The translations under genes were made by a program, and so were the position numbers. Shown one piece after another: positions 46,940 through 56,363 of a stretch of 64,000 bases of DNA (position 1 is the first letter of the stretch; every line of letters begins with the position of its first letter). The DNA is from Veillonella denticariosi JCM 15641. GTDB taxonomy: Bacteria > Bacillota > Negativicutes > Veillonellales > Veillonellaceae. The notes beneath the pieces were generated by a model. The model worked only from the letters and a program-made list of their open reading frames with translations. It did not search any database and had not been told where the DNA came from. Location of the stretch: contig NZ_PPDB01000003.1 in assembly GCF_002959855.1 (NCBI RefSeq), positions 124,001 through 188,000 of the forward strand, written 5' to 3'.

Positions 46940-48403
46940 ATGGAAGCATATTTAAATGATCTAGTGTCCACCATAAACGGTTATTTGTGGAACTACCTCA
47001 TCATCTTCATCCTCATCGGCGCAGGCCTCTTCTTTACAATGACGACGAACTTCGTACAGATTCGCATGTTCAAAGAAATGCTTCGCCTCGTAGCGAATGG
47101 TGCAGGCAACTCGACCGAAAAAAATCACGTATCCTCATTCCAGGCCTTTTGTGTCAGCACCGCCTCCCGCGTAGGTGTCGGCAACATCGCAGGCATCGCC
47201 ATCGCCGTTGTATTAGGCGGTCCCGGTGCCATCTTCTGGATGTGGATTATCGCCCTCATCGGTGCGGCAACCGGTTTTATTGAAAGTACATTAGCTCAGA
47301 TCTATAAAGAACCCCTTGCAAAAGGCGGCTTTTACGGCGGCCCTGCCTACTACATCCGCTACGGCCTCAACAATAAGTTCTTATCCGTTCTTTTCGCCAT
47401 CTTGATCAGCGTTACCTTCGGATGGATTTACAATTCCGTGCAGGCCAACACGTTAGCGGCCTCCCTTGTCACCTTCGACTTTGATGTAACATATACAGGT
47501 GCTGTTGTAGCTGTACTCGTAGGTCTCGTCATTTTCGGCGGTATCAGCCGTGTAGCCAAGGTGTCGGAAGTCCTGGTACCGATTATGGCCGTTCTCTATA
47601 TCTTGACAGCCCTCTTCGTTGTCATCATGAATATCGAGCATTTTCCTCATGTGATTTACACCATCGTTACATCCGCCTTTGATCCTTATGCGGCAGGCGG
47701 CGGCTTCATGGGCGCTACCATGATGAACGGTATCAAGCGCGGTCTCTTCTCAAACGAAGCCGGCGAAGGTTCCGTACCGAATGCGGCGGCTACAGCAGCC
47801 GTTAATCATCCGGTAGAACAGGGCCTCGTACAAGCCTTCGGGGTTTTCCTCGACACATTCATCATCTGTACCGCATCCGCTTTCATCGTCCTCGTCGTAG
47901 GAGACTACAGCACGACAGGTCTTACCGGCATCGCACTTGTGCAACATAACCTGGCACAACAGCTCGGTTCCTGGGCCCCATTGGCCGTAGCCGTGTTTAT
48001 CGTGATGTTCTCGTTCAGTTCCCTCGTAGGCAACTATTATTACGGTGAAATCAACATCAGCCATTTGACGGATAAAAAAGGCTACCTCTATGCGTTCCGT
48101 ATCGGCGTTATCATCATGACATTCCTCGGCTCTATCGCATCGCTCGATCTCGTATGGAATCTGGCCGACTTGTTCATGGCATTCCTGGTACTGACAAATG
48201 TGAGCTCCATCGTGCGCATGGGCCGAACTGCAGGTCTCGCCCTCGACGATTACATCAAACAACGCAAGGCCGGCGTCGAATCACCCTTATTCCACCGCTC
48301 CGTATTGAATCATCCGTACGGCGTTGTATGGTGGGGTGACGGTCAGACGACGGATTCCTCCGTACCGCCTACACCGATTGAAAATACGGTAGAAAACAGA
48401 TAG
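46940..48403 (+). CDS. Sodium:alanine (amino acid) symporter, AgcS family
   Basis: 487 residues, about 11 membrane helices. The family signature region FQAFCVSTASRVGVGNIAGIAIAVVLGGPGAIFWMW (read in parts, about 69-104) and GLFSNEAGEGSVPNAAATA (about 265-283) are present. Takes up alanine, glycine or a related amino acid with Na+. Downstream of a GntR regulator; closed by a terminator. Confidence 0.92.
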   Translation: MEAYLNDLVSTINGYLWNYLIIFILIGAGLFFTMTTNFVQIRMFKEMLRLVANGAGNSTEKNHVSSFQAFCVSTASRVGVGNIAGIAIAVVLGGPGAIFWMWIIALIGAATGFIESTLAQIYKEPLAKGGFYGGPAYYIRYGLNNKFLSVLFAILISVTFGWIYNSVQANTLAASLVTFDFDVTYTGAVVAVLVGLVIFGGISRVAKVSEVLVPIMAVLYILTALFVVIMNIEHFPHVIYTIVTSAFDPYAAGGGFMGATMMNGIKRGLFSNEAGEGSVPNAAATAAVNHPVEQGLVQAFGVFLDTFIICTASAFIVLVVGDYSTTGLTGIALVQHNLAQQLGSWAPLAVAVFIVMFSFSSLVGNYYYGEINISHLTDKKGYLYAFRIGVIIMTFLGSIASLDLVWNLADLFMAFLVLTNVSSIVRMGRTAGLALDDYIKQRKAGVESPLFHRSVLNHPYGVVWWGDGQTTDSSVPPTPIENTVENR

Positions 48404-48445
48404 TGCTTAAATTTTCTAATAACATATAATTTCCTAACAGAAATA

Positions 48446-48492
48446 CTAGGACCCCCTTGGTGCGATTATCGACACCGAGGAGGTCCTATATT
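48446..48492 (+). terminator. Terminator after the AgcS gene
   Basis: Imperfect long hairpin (AGGACCCCCTTGGTG / CACCGAGGAGGTCCT) with a T-rich tail. Confidence 0.85.
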
Positions 48493-48592
48493 TTTACTAT
48501 ATTTTCTATTATATTTTCTAAAATATGCTCTATTATCTCTTATCAAGACCTTCCCAATCCTTACCCCTCCTTATCGTCCGTAAACTTTCACA

Positions 48593-48609
48593 AACTATAG
48601 AATATAGTT
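48593..48609. promoter_or_regulatory. Palindrome upstream of glutamate dehydrogenase
   Basis: AACTATA-GAA-TATAGTT, a perfect 7-bp inverted repeat about 100 bases before the gdh start, overlapping a possible TTTCAC-17-TATCCT promoter. The rest of the gap after the agcS terminator is AT-rich and featureless. Confidence 0.4.
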
Positions 48610-48706
48610 ATCCTTTATGCAGGTTATTTTATAAAACATGTCGAATACTATTAATATAGAATTCTTTTCGTATTCTCATAACATATTCTATATACAGGAG
48701 GTATGT

Positions 48707-49963
48707 ATGAAAGCATATAACCCTTATGAAAACATGTTAAATACCTTGGATGTGGCTGCGGAAAAACTCGGCTATTCCCGCAGTGATTACGAAGTATTGC
48801 GTCATCCGGAACGGGAACTCAAGGTCGCCGTTCCATTACAGCTCGACAACGGCGAAGTACGCGTATACGAGGGCTATCGTTGTCAGCACTCCACATTGCG
48901 CGGCAGCGCTAAAGGCGGACTCCGTTTCCACCCTGATTCCGATGAAAACGAAGTGCGTGCCTTGGCCGCATGGATGACCATAAAAAATGCGATCGCCAAT
49001 CTTCCGTACGGTGGCGGTAAGGGCGGTATCAAGGTCGATCCAAAAACGTTGAGCCAACGCGAACTGGAACGCTTAACCCGTAATTTCGTTCGTCGCATTG
49101 CCCCTATTATCGGCGTAAATACGGACGTACCTGCACCGGACGTAAACACAAACGCTCAGATTATGAGCTGGATTGCCGACGAGTACAGCACATTAAAAGG
49201 CGAATGGAGCCCGGGTATCGTTACGGGCAAACCGATTGAGGTCGGCGGCTCTCTGGGTCGTAACGAAGCGACCGGTCGCGGCTGTCTCATCGCATTGCAA
49301 AGCTATCTCGCTAAAAAAAATCTGGACATCAAAAATCTCACAGTAGCCGTACAGGGCTTCGGTAACGTAGGATCCGTCGGGACACGTCTCATCGCACAGG
49401 CAGGGGCTAAAGTCGTTGCCATCGGCGATGTGAGCGTCAACATCTATAATCCGAATGGCATCGACGTTGAAAAAGCATACGAATACGCAAATTCACACGG
49501 TCGATCCTTGGAAGGTTACTCCGAACCGGGTATGACCCTCATCGGCGGGCAGGAACTATTGGCTCAACCTGTTGATGTTCTGTACATGGCAGCCCTTGAA
49601 AACCAGTTAAACAAAGATAACATGGAAAATATCCAGGCCAAAATCATCCTGGAAGGTGCGAACGGTCCTACTACAAATGATGCGGATAAGTACTTCTACG
49701 AAAAAGGCATCGACATCATTCCTGACGTTCTCGCTAACGGTGGCGGCGTAGTCGTATCGTACTACGAATGGGTTCAAAACAAGGCGAGCTACTACTGGAC
49801 CGAAGAAGAGGTCAACGAACGGTTGACTAAAAATATGCAAAACAGCTTCGAAGCGGTTTGGAACATGCAGCAGAAATATAATGTACCGCCTCGCCAAGCG
49901 GCATACATGGTTGCTCTCGAACGCCTCGTAATAGAAACCACATTGCGGGGCTACAACTGCTAA
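48707..49963 (+). CDS. Glutamate dehydrogenase (Glu/Leu/Phe/Val dehydrogenase family)
   Basis: 418 residues, hexameric NAD-type GDH length. Oxidatively deaminates glutamate to 2-oxoglutarate. Substrate motif LPYGGGKGGIKVDP (about 103-116, catalytic Lys), HSTLRGSAKGGLRFHP, PAPDVNTNAQIM, and the nucleotide-binding AVQGFGNVGSVG are present. The ATG at 48707 has AGGAGG six to seven bases upstream; the ATG four bases earlier is out of frame. Leucine dehydrogenase activity is less likely given length. Confidence 0.92.
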   Translation: MKAYNPYENMLNTLDVAAEKLGYSRSDYEVLRHPERELKVAVPLQLDNGEVRVYEGYRCQHSTLRGSAKGGLRFHPDSDENEVRALAAWMTIKNAIANLPYGGGKGGIKVDPKTLSQRELERLTRNFVRRIAPIIGVNTDVPAPDVNTNAQIMSWIADEYSTLKGEWSPGIVTGKPIEVGGSLGRNEATGRGCLIALQSYLAKKNLDIKNLTVAVQGFGNVGSVGTRLIAQAGAKVVAIGDVSVNIYNPNGIDVEKAYEYANSHGRSLEGYSEPGMTLIGGQELLAQPVDVLYMAALENQLNKDNMENIQAKIILEGANGPTTNDADKYFYEKGIDIIPDVLANGGGVVVSYYEWVQNKASYYWTEEEVNERLTKNMQNSFEAVWNMQQKYNVPPRQAAYMVALERLVIETTLRGYNC

Positions 49964-50045
49964 GCTTTCAATGAAAAATTAGATTTATAATCAACCAATT
50001 AAACAATTCCGCAATTTCTAATCCATCTTCCTATGCTATAAGCAT

Positions 50046-50089
50046 AAAAAGAGCGTAAACTCTACATATACAGAGTTTACGCTCTTTTA
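50046..50089. terminator. Terminator after glutamate dehydrogenase
   Basis: AAAAGAGCGTAAACTCT and its exact complement around an eight-base loop; A and T tracts on both sides allow bidirectional use with queT. Confidence 0.88.
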
Positions 50090-50112
50090 TTTGAAAGCCT
50101 CATCAATATTAT

Positions 50113-50162
50113 CATACGAAGGATTGCTATTTCATACGAAGGATTGCTATTTCATGCGAAGG
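50113..50162. repeat. 20-bp tandem repeat, two and a half copies
   Basis: CATACGAAGGATTGCTATTT occurs twice in tandem (50113-50132, 50133-50152), followed by a partial variant copy, 12 bases before the end of queT. Not coding. Confidence 0.8.
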
Positions 50163-50174
50163 TTTCCGACACTT

Positions 50175-50666
50175 TTATTTAAAAGTCCCCATCAATGCAA
50201 TCATACGTGGGTTCGCCATTAAGGATCTCACCAGAACAGATCCGACCACAGCCGGCACAGTCTGTCCCACTAAAAGATTCAATACCAGCGGCCAATAGGG
50301 AATATCGAGCAACTGGCTGAGCCACAACGGCACACAGAGCGCGGGCACCAGGATAATCGGCAAGATAACCCACCACGAACTGAGCCCCATGCGGCGCATG
50401 CCTACGATGATACCCGTCGTCAATATGCCGACACCGAAACCGCCCAGCATATCGAGAATGCCGAGGCCGCCAAATAAAAAATTGGAAATGAGGTTGCCAA
50501 TCCCCATGGGAATCACCAAAAACGGAAAGGCATAAGCAAGTGCATACAATGATGTTGCTATACGAATTTGATAAGCTCCGAAAGAAATACTTTGGGTCAC
50601 ATACAATAAGACGATATAAAGCGCTACAACCATAGCGGAAATTGTCATTTTTCGGGTAGAACTCAT
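50175..50666 (-). CDS. queT: Queuosine precursor transporter, QueT family
   Basis: 163 residues, about five membrane helices, an S-component-like importer for queuosine precursors. MTISAMVVALYIVLLYVTQSISFGAYQIRIA and FPFLVIPMGIGNLISNFLFGGLGILDMLGG (read in parts) fit QueT. The ATG at 50666 has GAGGAGGTG upstream. Directly preceded by a preQ1-type riboswitch with a terminator, and by queC, so the substrate is supported by context. Confidence 0.88.
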   Translation of the reverse strand: MSSTRKMTISAMVVALYIVLLYVTQSISFGAYQIRIATSLYALAYAFPFLVIPMGIGNLISNFLFGGLGILDMLGGFGVGILTTGIIVGMRRMGLSSWWVILPIILVPALCVPLWLSQLLDIPYWPLVLNLLVGQTVPAVVGSVLVRSLMANPRMIALMGTFK

Positions 50667-50684
50667 AACACTCACCTCCTCAAA

Positions 50685-50716
50685 TAAAAAAGAACATGGC
50701 AAAACTACCATGCTCG
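50685..50716 (-). terminator. Riboswitch terminator before queT
   Basis: CATGG-TAGTTTTG-CCATG followed by a T-rich run (minus reading). The loop contains GTAGTTTT, complementary to the 3' tail of the aptamer. Confidence 0.75.
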
Positions 50717-50731
50717 AATGCTTATGATTTT

Positions 50732-50771
50732 CCGTAGTTTTGTTTAGAGACAGGATGGTTTCAAACTGTCT
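50732..50771 (-). promoter_or_regulatory. preQ1-I riboswitch aptamer
   Basis: On the minus strand AGACAG/CTGTCT forms a short stem enclosing TTTGAAACCATC, followed by the A-rich tail CTAAACAAAACTACGG. This matches the compact preQ1-I layout (stem, C-rich 3' loop edge, AACAAAAC tail). The tail AAAACTAC can pair with GTAGTTTT in the downstream terminator loop, giving a plausible antiterminator. Confidence 0.7.
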
Positions 50772-50875
50772 TATTCAATTGTCGCCTTTCGACATATACA
50801 CATCTTAGCATATATCCGATTGTTTCGCAATTGGTGAAAGTTCAACGCCTATTCCGCAACGTCAGACGAACCGGA

Positions 50876-51577
50876 TTATTTCGCGAAATGAATCGCCGGG
50901 TCCTCAACGCCGTTGGCACGAAACGCTTCGGCCCTGTCAATACAGGTACCGCAATGTCCACACGGCACCGCTCCGCCTTCGTAGCAGGACCACGTCAATT
51001 CATAAGGCACATGAAGGCGCAATCCTTCTTTCACCACATCCGCCTTGTTGACATTAATGAAAGGCGCCTCCAATGAACAGGCCTGACCTGAGCCTTCAAA
51101 GATGGCATCGCCCATGGACTTATAAAACTGTTCCGTACAATCCGGGTAGGCATTCCCTGCCGCATCATCGCTATGCGCGCCGTAGTAAATATAACCGCAG
51201 TCGAGTGATAGGGCCAGGGACGCCGCCGCCGACAGGAACAATCCGTTTCTAAAGGGCACATAGGTACTCACCGGACCGTCCCCTTCCCGATCCTGCTGCT
51301 CTTTATAGGAACCTTGAGGCACGGCTTCATCGGATTGCATCAAAAGGGACGAATTGCTGAAAGCAAACAGCTTCGTCACGTCCATCGTCTTTCCTTCGAT
51401 ACCGTAATGCGCCAAAACGGCGGCTGCCGCCTCTAATTCCTTGCCATGCTTCTGACCGTATCGGATTGACAACGGCACCACATTATCCTTACCGAACCGC
51501 TCAATGGCAAGCGCCAGACATGTCGTACTATCCACGCCGCCGCTGAACAAAACAACGGCACGTTGTTTCTGAGCCAT
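50876..51577 (-). CDS. queC: 7-cyano-7-deazaguanine synthase
   Basis: 233 residues. Converts 7-carboxy-7-deazaguanine to preQ0 with ATP and ammonia in queuosine synthesis. PP-loop LFSGGVDSTTC (N-terminus) and zinc cysteines in SCYEGGAVPCGHCGTC (about 197-212). A typical VPFRNG motif is present. Upstream of the preQ1 riboswitch and queT. Confidence 0.95.
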   Translation of the reverse strand: MAQKQRAVVLFSGGVDSTTCLALAIERFGKDNVVPLSIRYGQKHGKELEAAAAVLAHYGIEGKTMDVTKLFAFSNSSLLMQSDEAVPQGSYKEQQDREGDGPVSTYVPFRNGLFLSAAASLALSLDCGYIYYGAHSDDAAGNAYPDCTEQFYKSMGDAIFEGSGQACSLEAPFINVNKADVVKEGLRLHVPYELTWSCYEGGAVPCGHCGTCIDRAEAFRANGVEDPAIHFAK

Positions 51578-51599
51578 AATTTCTCCTTTCAGAACACGA

Positions 51600-52355
51600 T
51601 TATAAGTCGATATCGAGTTCTACAGGACAGTGGTCGGAGCCGAAAATCTGTTGATGAATCTTCGCCTCTTTAATCTTGTCATCAAGGCGCTTGGATGTAA
51701 TGAAGTAATCGATTCTCCATCCCGTATTCCGTTCACGCGCCTTGCCCATGTATGACCACCAGCTATATTTCTCAATCGCATCCGGATAGAGGTGGCGGAA
51801 TGTGTCCGTAAAGCCGGCCTCCAGTAATTCCGTCATCTTTGCCCGTTCTTCATCGGAAAAGCCCGCATTTTTGCGATTTGTCTTCGGATTTTTAAGGTCG
51901 ATTTCCTGATGCGCCACATTTAAATCGCCGCAGAGAATAACCGGTTTCTTCTTATCCAATTCAAGCAAGTAATTGCGGAACGCATCTTCCCAGGTCATAC
52001 GGTAATCGAGACGCGCCAACTCACGCTGACTGTTCGGCGTGTAGCAACACACGAGATAAAAATTATCATATTCCGCGGTAATAACACGCCCCTCCTGGTC
52101 ATGTTCTTCAATACCGATACCGTTTGTCACGGAAAGCGGCTTGATACGCGTAAATACGGCGGTACCGCTATATCCCTTCTTCACCGCACTGTTCCAAAAC
52201 TGTTCATAGCCGGGCAATTCCAGTTGAATCTGATCCGGTTGCAACTTCGTTTCCTGCAGGCAAAAAATATCCGCATCCAATGCGTTAAAGGATTCTATAA
52301 ATCCCTTTGTCACAGCGGCACGCAGGCCGTTTACATTCCAAGAAATTAACTTCAT
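51600..52355 (-). CDS. xth: Exodeoxyribonuclease III
   Basis: 251 residues, an ExoIII/APE-type DNA repair nuclease. SWNVNGLRAA (N-terminus), LQETKLQ, GDLNVAHQEIDL, WRIDYF and GSDHCPVELD carry the metal and catalytic residues. The start overlaps the end of the small membrane protein gene upstream. Confidence 0.95.
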   Translation of the reverse strand: MKLISWNVNGLRAAVTKGFIESFNALDADIFCLQETKLQPDQIQLELPGYEQFWNSAVKKGYSGTAVFTRIKPLSVTNGIGIEEHDQEGRVITAEYDNFYLVCCYTPNSQRELARLDYRMTWEDAFRNYLLELDKKKPVILCGDLNVAHQEIDLKNPKTNRKNAGFSDEERAKMTELLEAGFTDTFRHLYPDAIEKYSWWSYMGKARERNTGWRIDYFITSKRLDDKIKEAKIHQQIFGSDHCPVELDIDL

Positions 52356-52588
52356 TTAAACTCCTTTATTTTATACTTCTTCGCATGGCGTGCTTCAGCA
52401 CGGGCCTTTCGGGACTCCTCATTGGCACGCATGGCATTTTCCTTTTTTCCCCGATAATAATTAGCCAGCACGGATAGAAGGAAAATAATCATGACCGTTA
52501 CATTAAATGCACCGGGCCCGAACGTATAGATATGATAGCATAAATAACCAAATGCGATGATTGACAATATGTGTTTTAAACTTTCCAT
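52352..52588 (-). CDS. Small membrane protein, unknown function
   Basis: 78 residues with two hydrophobic segments (about 6-24 and 29-43) and a strongly basic, Ala/Arg/Lys-rich tail. No family recognised. AGGAGG lies just before two adjacent ATGs; the second (52588) has the better spacing. Overlaps the xth start by four bases and follows the sulfurtransferase gene by eight bases, so it sits inside a three-gene unit. Confidence 0.65.
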   Translation of the reverse strand: MESLKHILSIIAFGYLCYHIYTFGPGAFNVTVMIIFLLSVLANYYRGKKENAMRANEESRKARAEARHAKKYKIKEFK

Positions 52589-52596
52589 CATACCTC

Positions 52597-53421
52597 CTAG
52601 GACTGTTGCAAGGTTTCGACGCCGGTATTGAGCGGAAATCCGTCATAGGTCACCCAGTCGCTGGAGCTGCCTACGTATAAAGCGGATTCAAGCCCGATTT
52701 CACTCATCGCCATCAAGGCATTACACGCGGTAACACCGGACCCGCAATACGTCACAAGAGGCCGACTTTGGTATAACTCGTTATAAAACTCGGCCTCCAA
52801 ATCTTTGACAGATTTAGGACCGTCCGCTGTATAGCCGCTTTCATAAAAATGATTCACGGCACCCGGAATGTGCCCGGTCATACCGTCCATAGTGTCTATT
52901 TCAGACCCGTCATACCGGTGCGGCGCACGGGCATCGATGATGACATGATCACCGCTTTCACTGGCCTTGAGAACCTCATCGCGACTCATCACCATATGAG
53001 TCTGCAATTCATAATTGAACACTGACGGTTTATCCGGCAACGGTGTCGGTTCCTTCGTTAAAGTATGACCTTCCTTAATCCAGCGTTCAACGCCGCCTGA
53101 TAAGACGCGCACATCCTTTAGCCCCATGTAGCGCAACGTCCACCACAAACGACCGGCCAGAAACAACCAGGAATCATAAATGACAACCTTCGATTCGCGT
53201 GTTATCCCGTATGATTCAAGAGTATGCGCCAACTGATCCATATCGGGCAACGGATGACGACCGCCGTGCTCACCGAGCGGCCCTGTCAAATCCTTGTCCA
53301 AATCGACAGCATAAGCCCCCTTGATGTGACCCTGCTTATAATTTTGATACCCGCGAGCATCGAGAATGATGACTTCATCTAGACAACTCAACAATTCTTT
53401 AGGAGTGATAAAATTAGACAT
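52597..53421 (-). CDS. Sulfurtransferase with two rhodanese domains
   Basis: 274 residues. N-terminal inactive rhodanese fold (about 10-125) and C-terminal catalytic one (about 150-270) with the active-site loop YCGSGVTACNA (Cys near 226). CGSGVTA is typical of thiosulfate/3-mercaptopyruvate sulfurtransferases. Cytoplasmic sulfur handling or cyanide detoxification. First gene of the unit with the small membrane protein and xth. Confidence 0.9.
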   Translation of the reverse strand: MSNFITPKELLSCLDEVIILDARGYQNYKQGHIKGAYAVDLDKDLTGPLGEHGGRHPLPDMDQLAHTLESYGITRESKVVIYDSWLFLAGRLWWTLRYMGLKDVRVLSGGVERWIKEGHTLTKEPTPLPDKPSVFNYELQTHMVMSRDEVLKASESGDHVIIDARAPHRYDGSEIDTMDGMTGHIPGAVNHFYESGYTADGPKSVKDLEAEFYNELYQSRPLVTYCGSGVTACNALMAMSEIGLESALYVGSSSDWVTYDGFPLNTGVETLQQS

Positions 53422-53595
53422 ATGTACTCCTTTCTATAAACATATCGAAAATATCAGATGCGATATGTTTATTATATAACGAAGGAAGGTTGTAGACAAT
53501 GAATATCAGCTTTCATAAGAAGTAATATTAATAAATTTCATGAATCTCTTATAATTCTGTGCCCTATACGTCTTTTTTACCCCTTTAACATATGA

Positions 53596-53631
53596 TATAA
53601 TGTAACTAATTACTCTTGTGTGTGTAATTAG
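53596..53631 (+). promoter_or_regulatory. Candidate promoter and leader hairpin of the DUF3829-like gene
   Basis: TATAAT at 53596-53601 with a T-rich -35 region 17 bases upstream. An inverted repeat CTAATTAC / GTAATTAG (53606-53631) lies right at the predicted transcript start. Confidence 0.5.
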
Positions 53632-53677
53632 ACTAGGTATCTAGAAGGGTTTGTGTAGTTGTAAGGAGCGTACACAG

Positions 53678-54613
53678 TTGAAAAAAGGTTACATCAAACT
53701 AATTGCAGCCGTTGTACTCGGCATTGCTATTATTGGTGGCGGAATCTACGGGGTATATACCCTCTTATCATCCAATACAGCGACAATTTTATATCGCTCT
53801 ACCGTAGAGGACAAAATCAACGCGCTTCGACCTTATATCAATGCATTGGATGCGTATAATTCTTACAGCGTGGCCTACGAGAGCCAATTACAACCAACCC
53901 TTGAAGAACTTCGAAACGGTACACACAACACAACGATTACCTTACCGAAATATAAGGACTTAAAACAGGCTTTAGAAGAAGCAAAGCAGGAAAGTCCTAC
54001 CGCCTATGAGGATGTAAATCAGGCAACAAATGACGTGCTTGCCCTTTTAGATCAAATCATTCCGATTGCGGATCAACTGCAAGCCTATTACGTAGCAAGA
54101 ACCTATGAAAAAGATAATTACAAGGGCAGCGATGATTTAGCCGCTCAATACGTACCGTTGGCGGAACAGTTCAATGCCGCTTACAATGCATTGGATCTCG
54201 CTCTGGATAATCGTAACAATCAACTCTACAAGGAACGCATGGGTGAGTTCCAAGAGGAAAAACGGGAAAATGCGGTAAACTTTATCGAACTCAACCTTAT
54301 CACAGCACAGACGATCAACCTTATCGACCCGGACGGCAACACCGACACACAAAAGGTCGAATCCAACTTGCAACAGATTACACAACGCATCAATAAATTA
54401 CAACCCGGCTCCACGCCAAGCACACAGGCCGCTGTAAAAGCATATCAGGATTCCACAAAGGAATTCGTTGCAGAGGCGCGGAACTACATCATTATCAATT
54501 CATCTTACGGCGAAGCATATACCCAGTTGTTTATAAAATATAACAAGATGGTGAGCAAAGCCAACTCCGTTAATATGAATGATCTTGATATAACCGAAAA
54601 AAGCAAAAAATGA
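53678..54613 (+). CDS. Membrane-anchored DUF3829 (YiiG-like) protein
   Basis: 311 residues. One N-terminal membrane anchor or uncleaved signal (LIAAVVLGIAIIGGGIYGVYTLL, about 6-28) and a mostly helical extracytoplasmic domain rich in Asn/Gln/Tyr. The pattern KINALRPYINALDAYNSYSVAYES resembles DUF3829. The start is TTG at 53678 with AAGGAG nine bases upstream; no closer ATG exists. Function unknown; an envelope role is inferred from topology. Confidence 0.7.
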   Translation: MKKGYIKLIAAVVLGIAIIGGGIYGVYTLLSSNTATILYRSTVEDKINALRPYINALDAYNSYSVAYESQLQPTLEELRNGTHNTTITLPKYKDLKQALEEAKQESPTAYEDVNQATNDVLALLDQIIPIADQLQAYYVARTYEKDNYKGSDDLAAQYVPLAEQFNAAYNALDLALDNRNNQLYKERMGEFQEEKRENAVNFIELNLITAQTINLIDPDGNTDTQKVESNLQQITQRINKLQPGSTPSTQAAVKAYQDSTKEFVAEARNYIIINSSYGEAYTQLFIKYNKMVSKANSVNMNDLDITEKSKK

Positions 54614-54620
54614 AGAATAA

Positions 54621-54648
54621 GCCGAGTCCGATTACCGTCGGAGTCGGC
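54621..54648 (+). terminator. Hairpin after the DUF3829-like gene
   Basis: GCCGAGTCCGA / TCGGAGTCGGC, one mismatch, eight bases after the stop, with only a weak T-rich tail. Confidence 0.55.
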
Positions 54649-54674
54649 ATTATTAATTTAAATGCTAAAACAGG

Positions 54675-54715
54675 AAAAATAAACCTCCTAAGGTAAGCCT
54701 CAGGAGGTTTATTTA
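54675..54715. terminator. Bidirectional terminator
   Basis: AAATAAACCTCCT and its complement AGGAGGTTTATTT enclose a 12-base loop; placed between the DUF3829-like gene and the second binding-protein gene. Confidence 0.8.
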
Positions 54716-54751
54716 TGTTCTAACCTTATTCCTAGAATAACTGTTTTCAGC

Positions 54752-56305
54752 TTATTTTCGCTTCAAATCCTTCGTAATAATATAATATTCCGCAGGAGAA
54801 ATAGCGATGCCGTCAATCTTATTATTCCCTACCACATTGATATTCGGATAGGCCAGGAAAAGGGCTACGCTATTGTCGAGCATCAATTGTTGTGCATTAA
54901 TAACGGCATTACGGCGTACCGTCTGATCATCGGAGCTTTCAGCAAGTGCTAAGAGTTCATCAAATCGTGCATTGGAAAATCCCGTACCGTTATTTTCACT
55001 GCCGGTCCCCCAATATTGTTTCAAGAACCACACGGGCTGCCCCGTATTAGATGTGACTATGCTGGATAAAATCATGTCATAATCGCCGGACTGCGCAATC
55101 GAATCCACCACGGTATAATCCATGATTTTGATTTGCACATCAATACCGATTTTCTTGTAATCCGCCTGCAACGCCTCCGCATATAGCGGCAATTCAGGAC
55201 GGGATGCATAAGTATAAAGCGTCAATACGAGGTTCTCCCCATCTTTATCGACGATGCCGTCCCCATTCGTATCACGATACCCGTCGCGAGCCAGTAATTC
55301 CTTCGCACGTTCCACATTATATGCATTCGGGTCGCGCAACTGATTAAATCCATAGTCCACCGATGGCGGCAACGGTGCTTTCCCCGGTGTGAAAGTCCCC
55401 TTCATAAGGGTTTTCGCATATTCCTCACGAGGGGCCGCACTGATAAGAGCGCTGCGAAGATTGGCACTCTTCAACGCCCCTTTTTGGCTCATACGCACCA
55501 TCAAGTCTCGCAATGATGCGGTTTCATAGACCGTAAAATTCTTGTCATTCTTAAAGGTTTCGTATTCTCCGGGACCGATATTGACGGCCATGTCCACATC
55601 GCCGGACTGTAACGCCATCGCACGCGTGTTCGCATCATTGATGGCAGGGACCTCTACCCTGCTGAATCCGGCTTTACCGTCCCAGTAATTTTCATTGCGT
55701 TTAAGTACCGCCCGTTCCTTTGTAAACGATTCCACTTCATACGGACCTGTCGCTATGGGACCGTCCTTGCTGATATCACGCCCCTGTTCCTCTGCGGTCA
55801 CGTCGATAATGAGAAATAGAGGATCACCTAACAAATTCGGCAAATTATAATACGGCTTGTCCGTCTTAATCGTGAGCTCCTGACCCTTTGCAGTTATCTC
55901 CGTGTAATTGAAGAACGTTTTAGCGCGATTACTCTTTTTGAAAGTTCGCTCCAGTGATGCTTTCACCGCCTCAGCCGTCAAGCGATTGCCGTTTGAGAAT
56001 TTCACCTTGTCATTGATGGTGAAAGTCCAGGTCAATTTATCATCCCCCTGTTTCCAGGATGTTGCAAGCCACGGTTTCACCTGCATGGAGTCATCAAACT
56101 TAACGAGTGTTTCACCGATACCGTAACGCACCACCACCCAGCTGAAATAATCCGCTGTCGGCTCTAATGTGCTGGCAAAACCGATAGTGCCCACCTTAAG
56201 GACATCATCGGAACCCGATTCCGACTGATTCATACAACCAATGGTACCAAACACCATGATACCCAATGCGGCACCTATTAATAAAGCCTTGCTAAATCCT
56301 TTCAT
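54752..56305 (-). CDS. ABC importer substrate-binding lipoprotein (nickel/peptide type), second copy
   Basis: 517 residues, SBP family 5. The lipobox region ends TIGC (Cys near 24), so it is a lipoprotein. FSNGNRLTAEAVKASLERTFKKSNRAKTFF (read in parts) and the C-terminal domain fit NikA/OppA-type receptors. It is a clear paralogue of the protein at 58131-59699. A strong hairpin and its own palindrome-bearing upstream region separate it from the ATPase genes, so it may be expressed independently. Metal chelate or peptide substrate is not decided by sequence. Confidence 0.88.
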   Translation of the reverse strand: MKGFSKALLIGAALGIMVFGTIGCMNQSESGSDDVLKVGTIGFASTLEPTADYFSWVVVRYGIGETLVKFDDSMQVKPWLATSWKQGDDKLTWTFTINDKVKFSNGNRLTAEAVKASLERTFKKSNRAKTFFNYTEITAKGQELTIKTDKPYYNLPNLLGDPLFLIIDVTAEEQGRDISKDGPIATGPYEVESFTKERAVLKRNENYWDGKAGFSRVEVPAINDANTRAMALQSGDVDMAVNIGPGEYETFKNDKNFTVYETASLRDLMVRMSQKGALKSANLRSALISAAPREEYAKTLMKGTFTPGKAPLPPSVDYGFNQLRDPNAYNVERAKELLARDGYRDTNGDGIVDKDGENLVLTLYTYASRPELPLYAEALQADYKKIGIDVQIKIMDYTVVDSIAQSGDYDMILSSIVTSNTGQPVWFLKQYWGTGSENNGTGFSNARFDELLALAESSDDQTVRRNAVINAQQLMLDNSVALFLAYPNINVVGNNKIDGIAISPAEYYIITKDLKRK

Positions 56306-56363
56306 CTACGCACCTTCCTTTCACACAAATCTATGTATATAACTTCATATGAACATACGCCTA

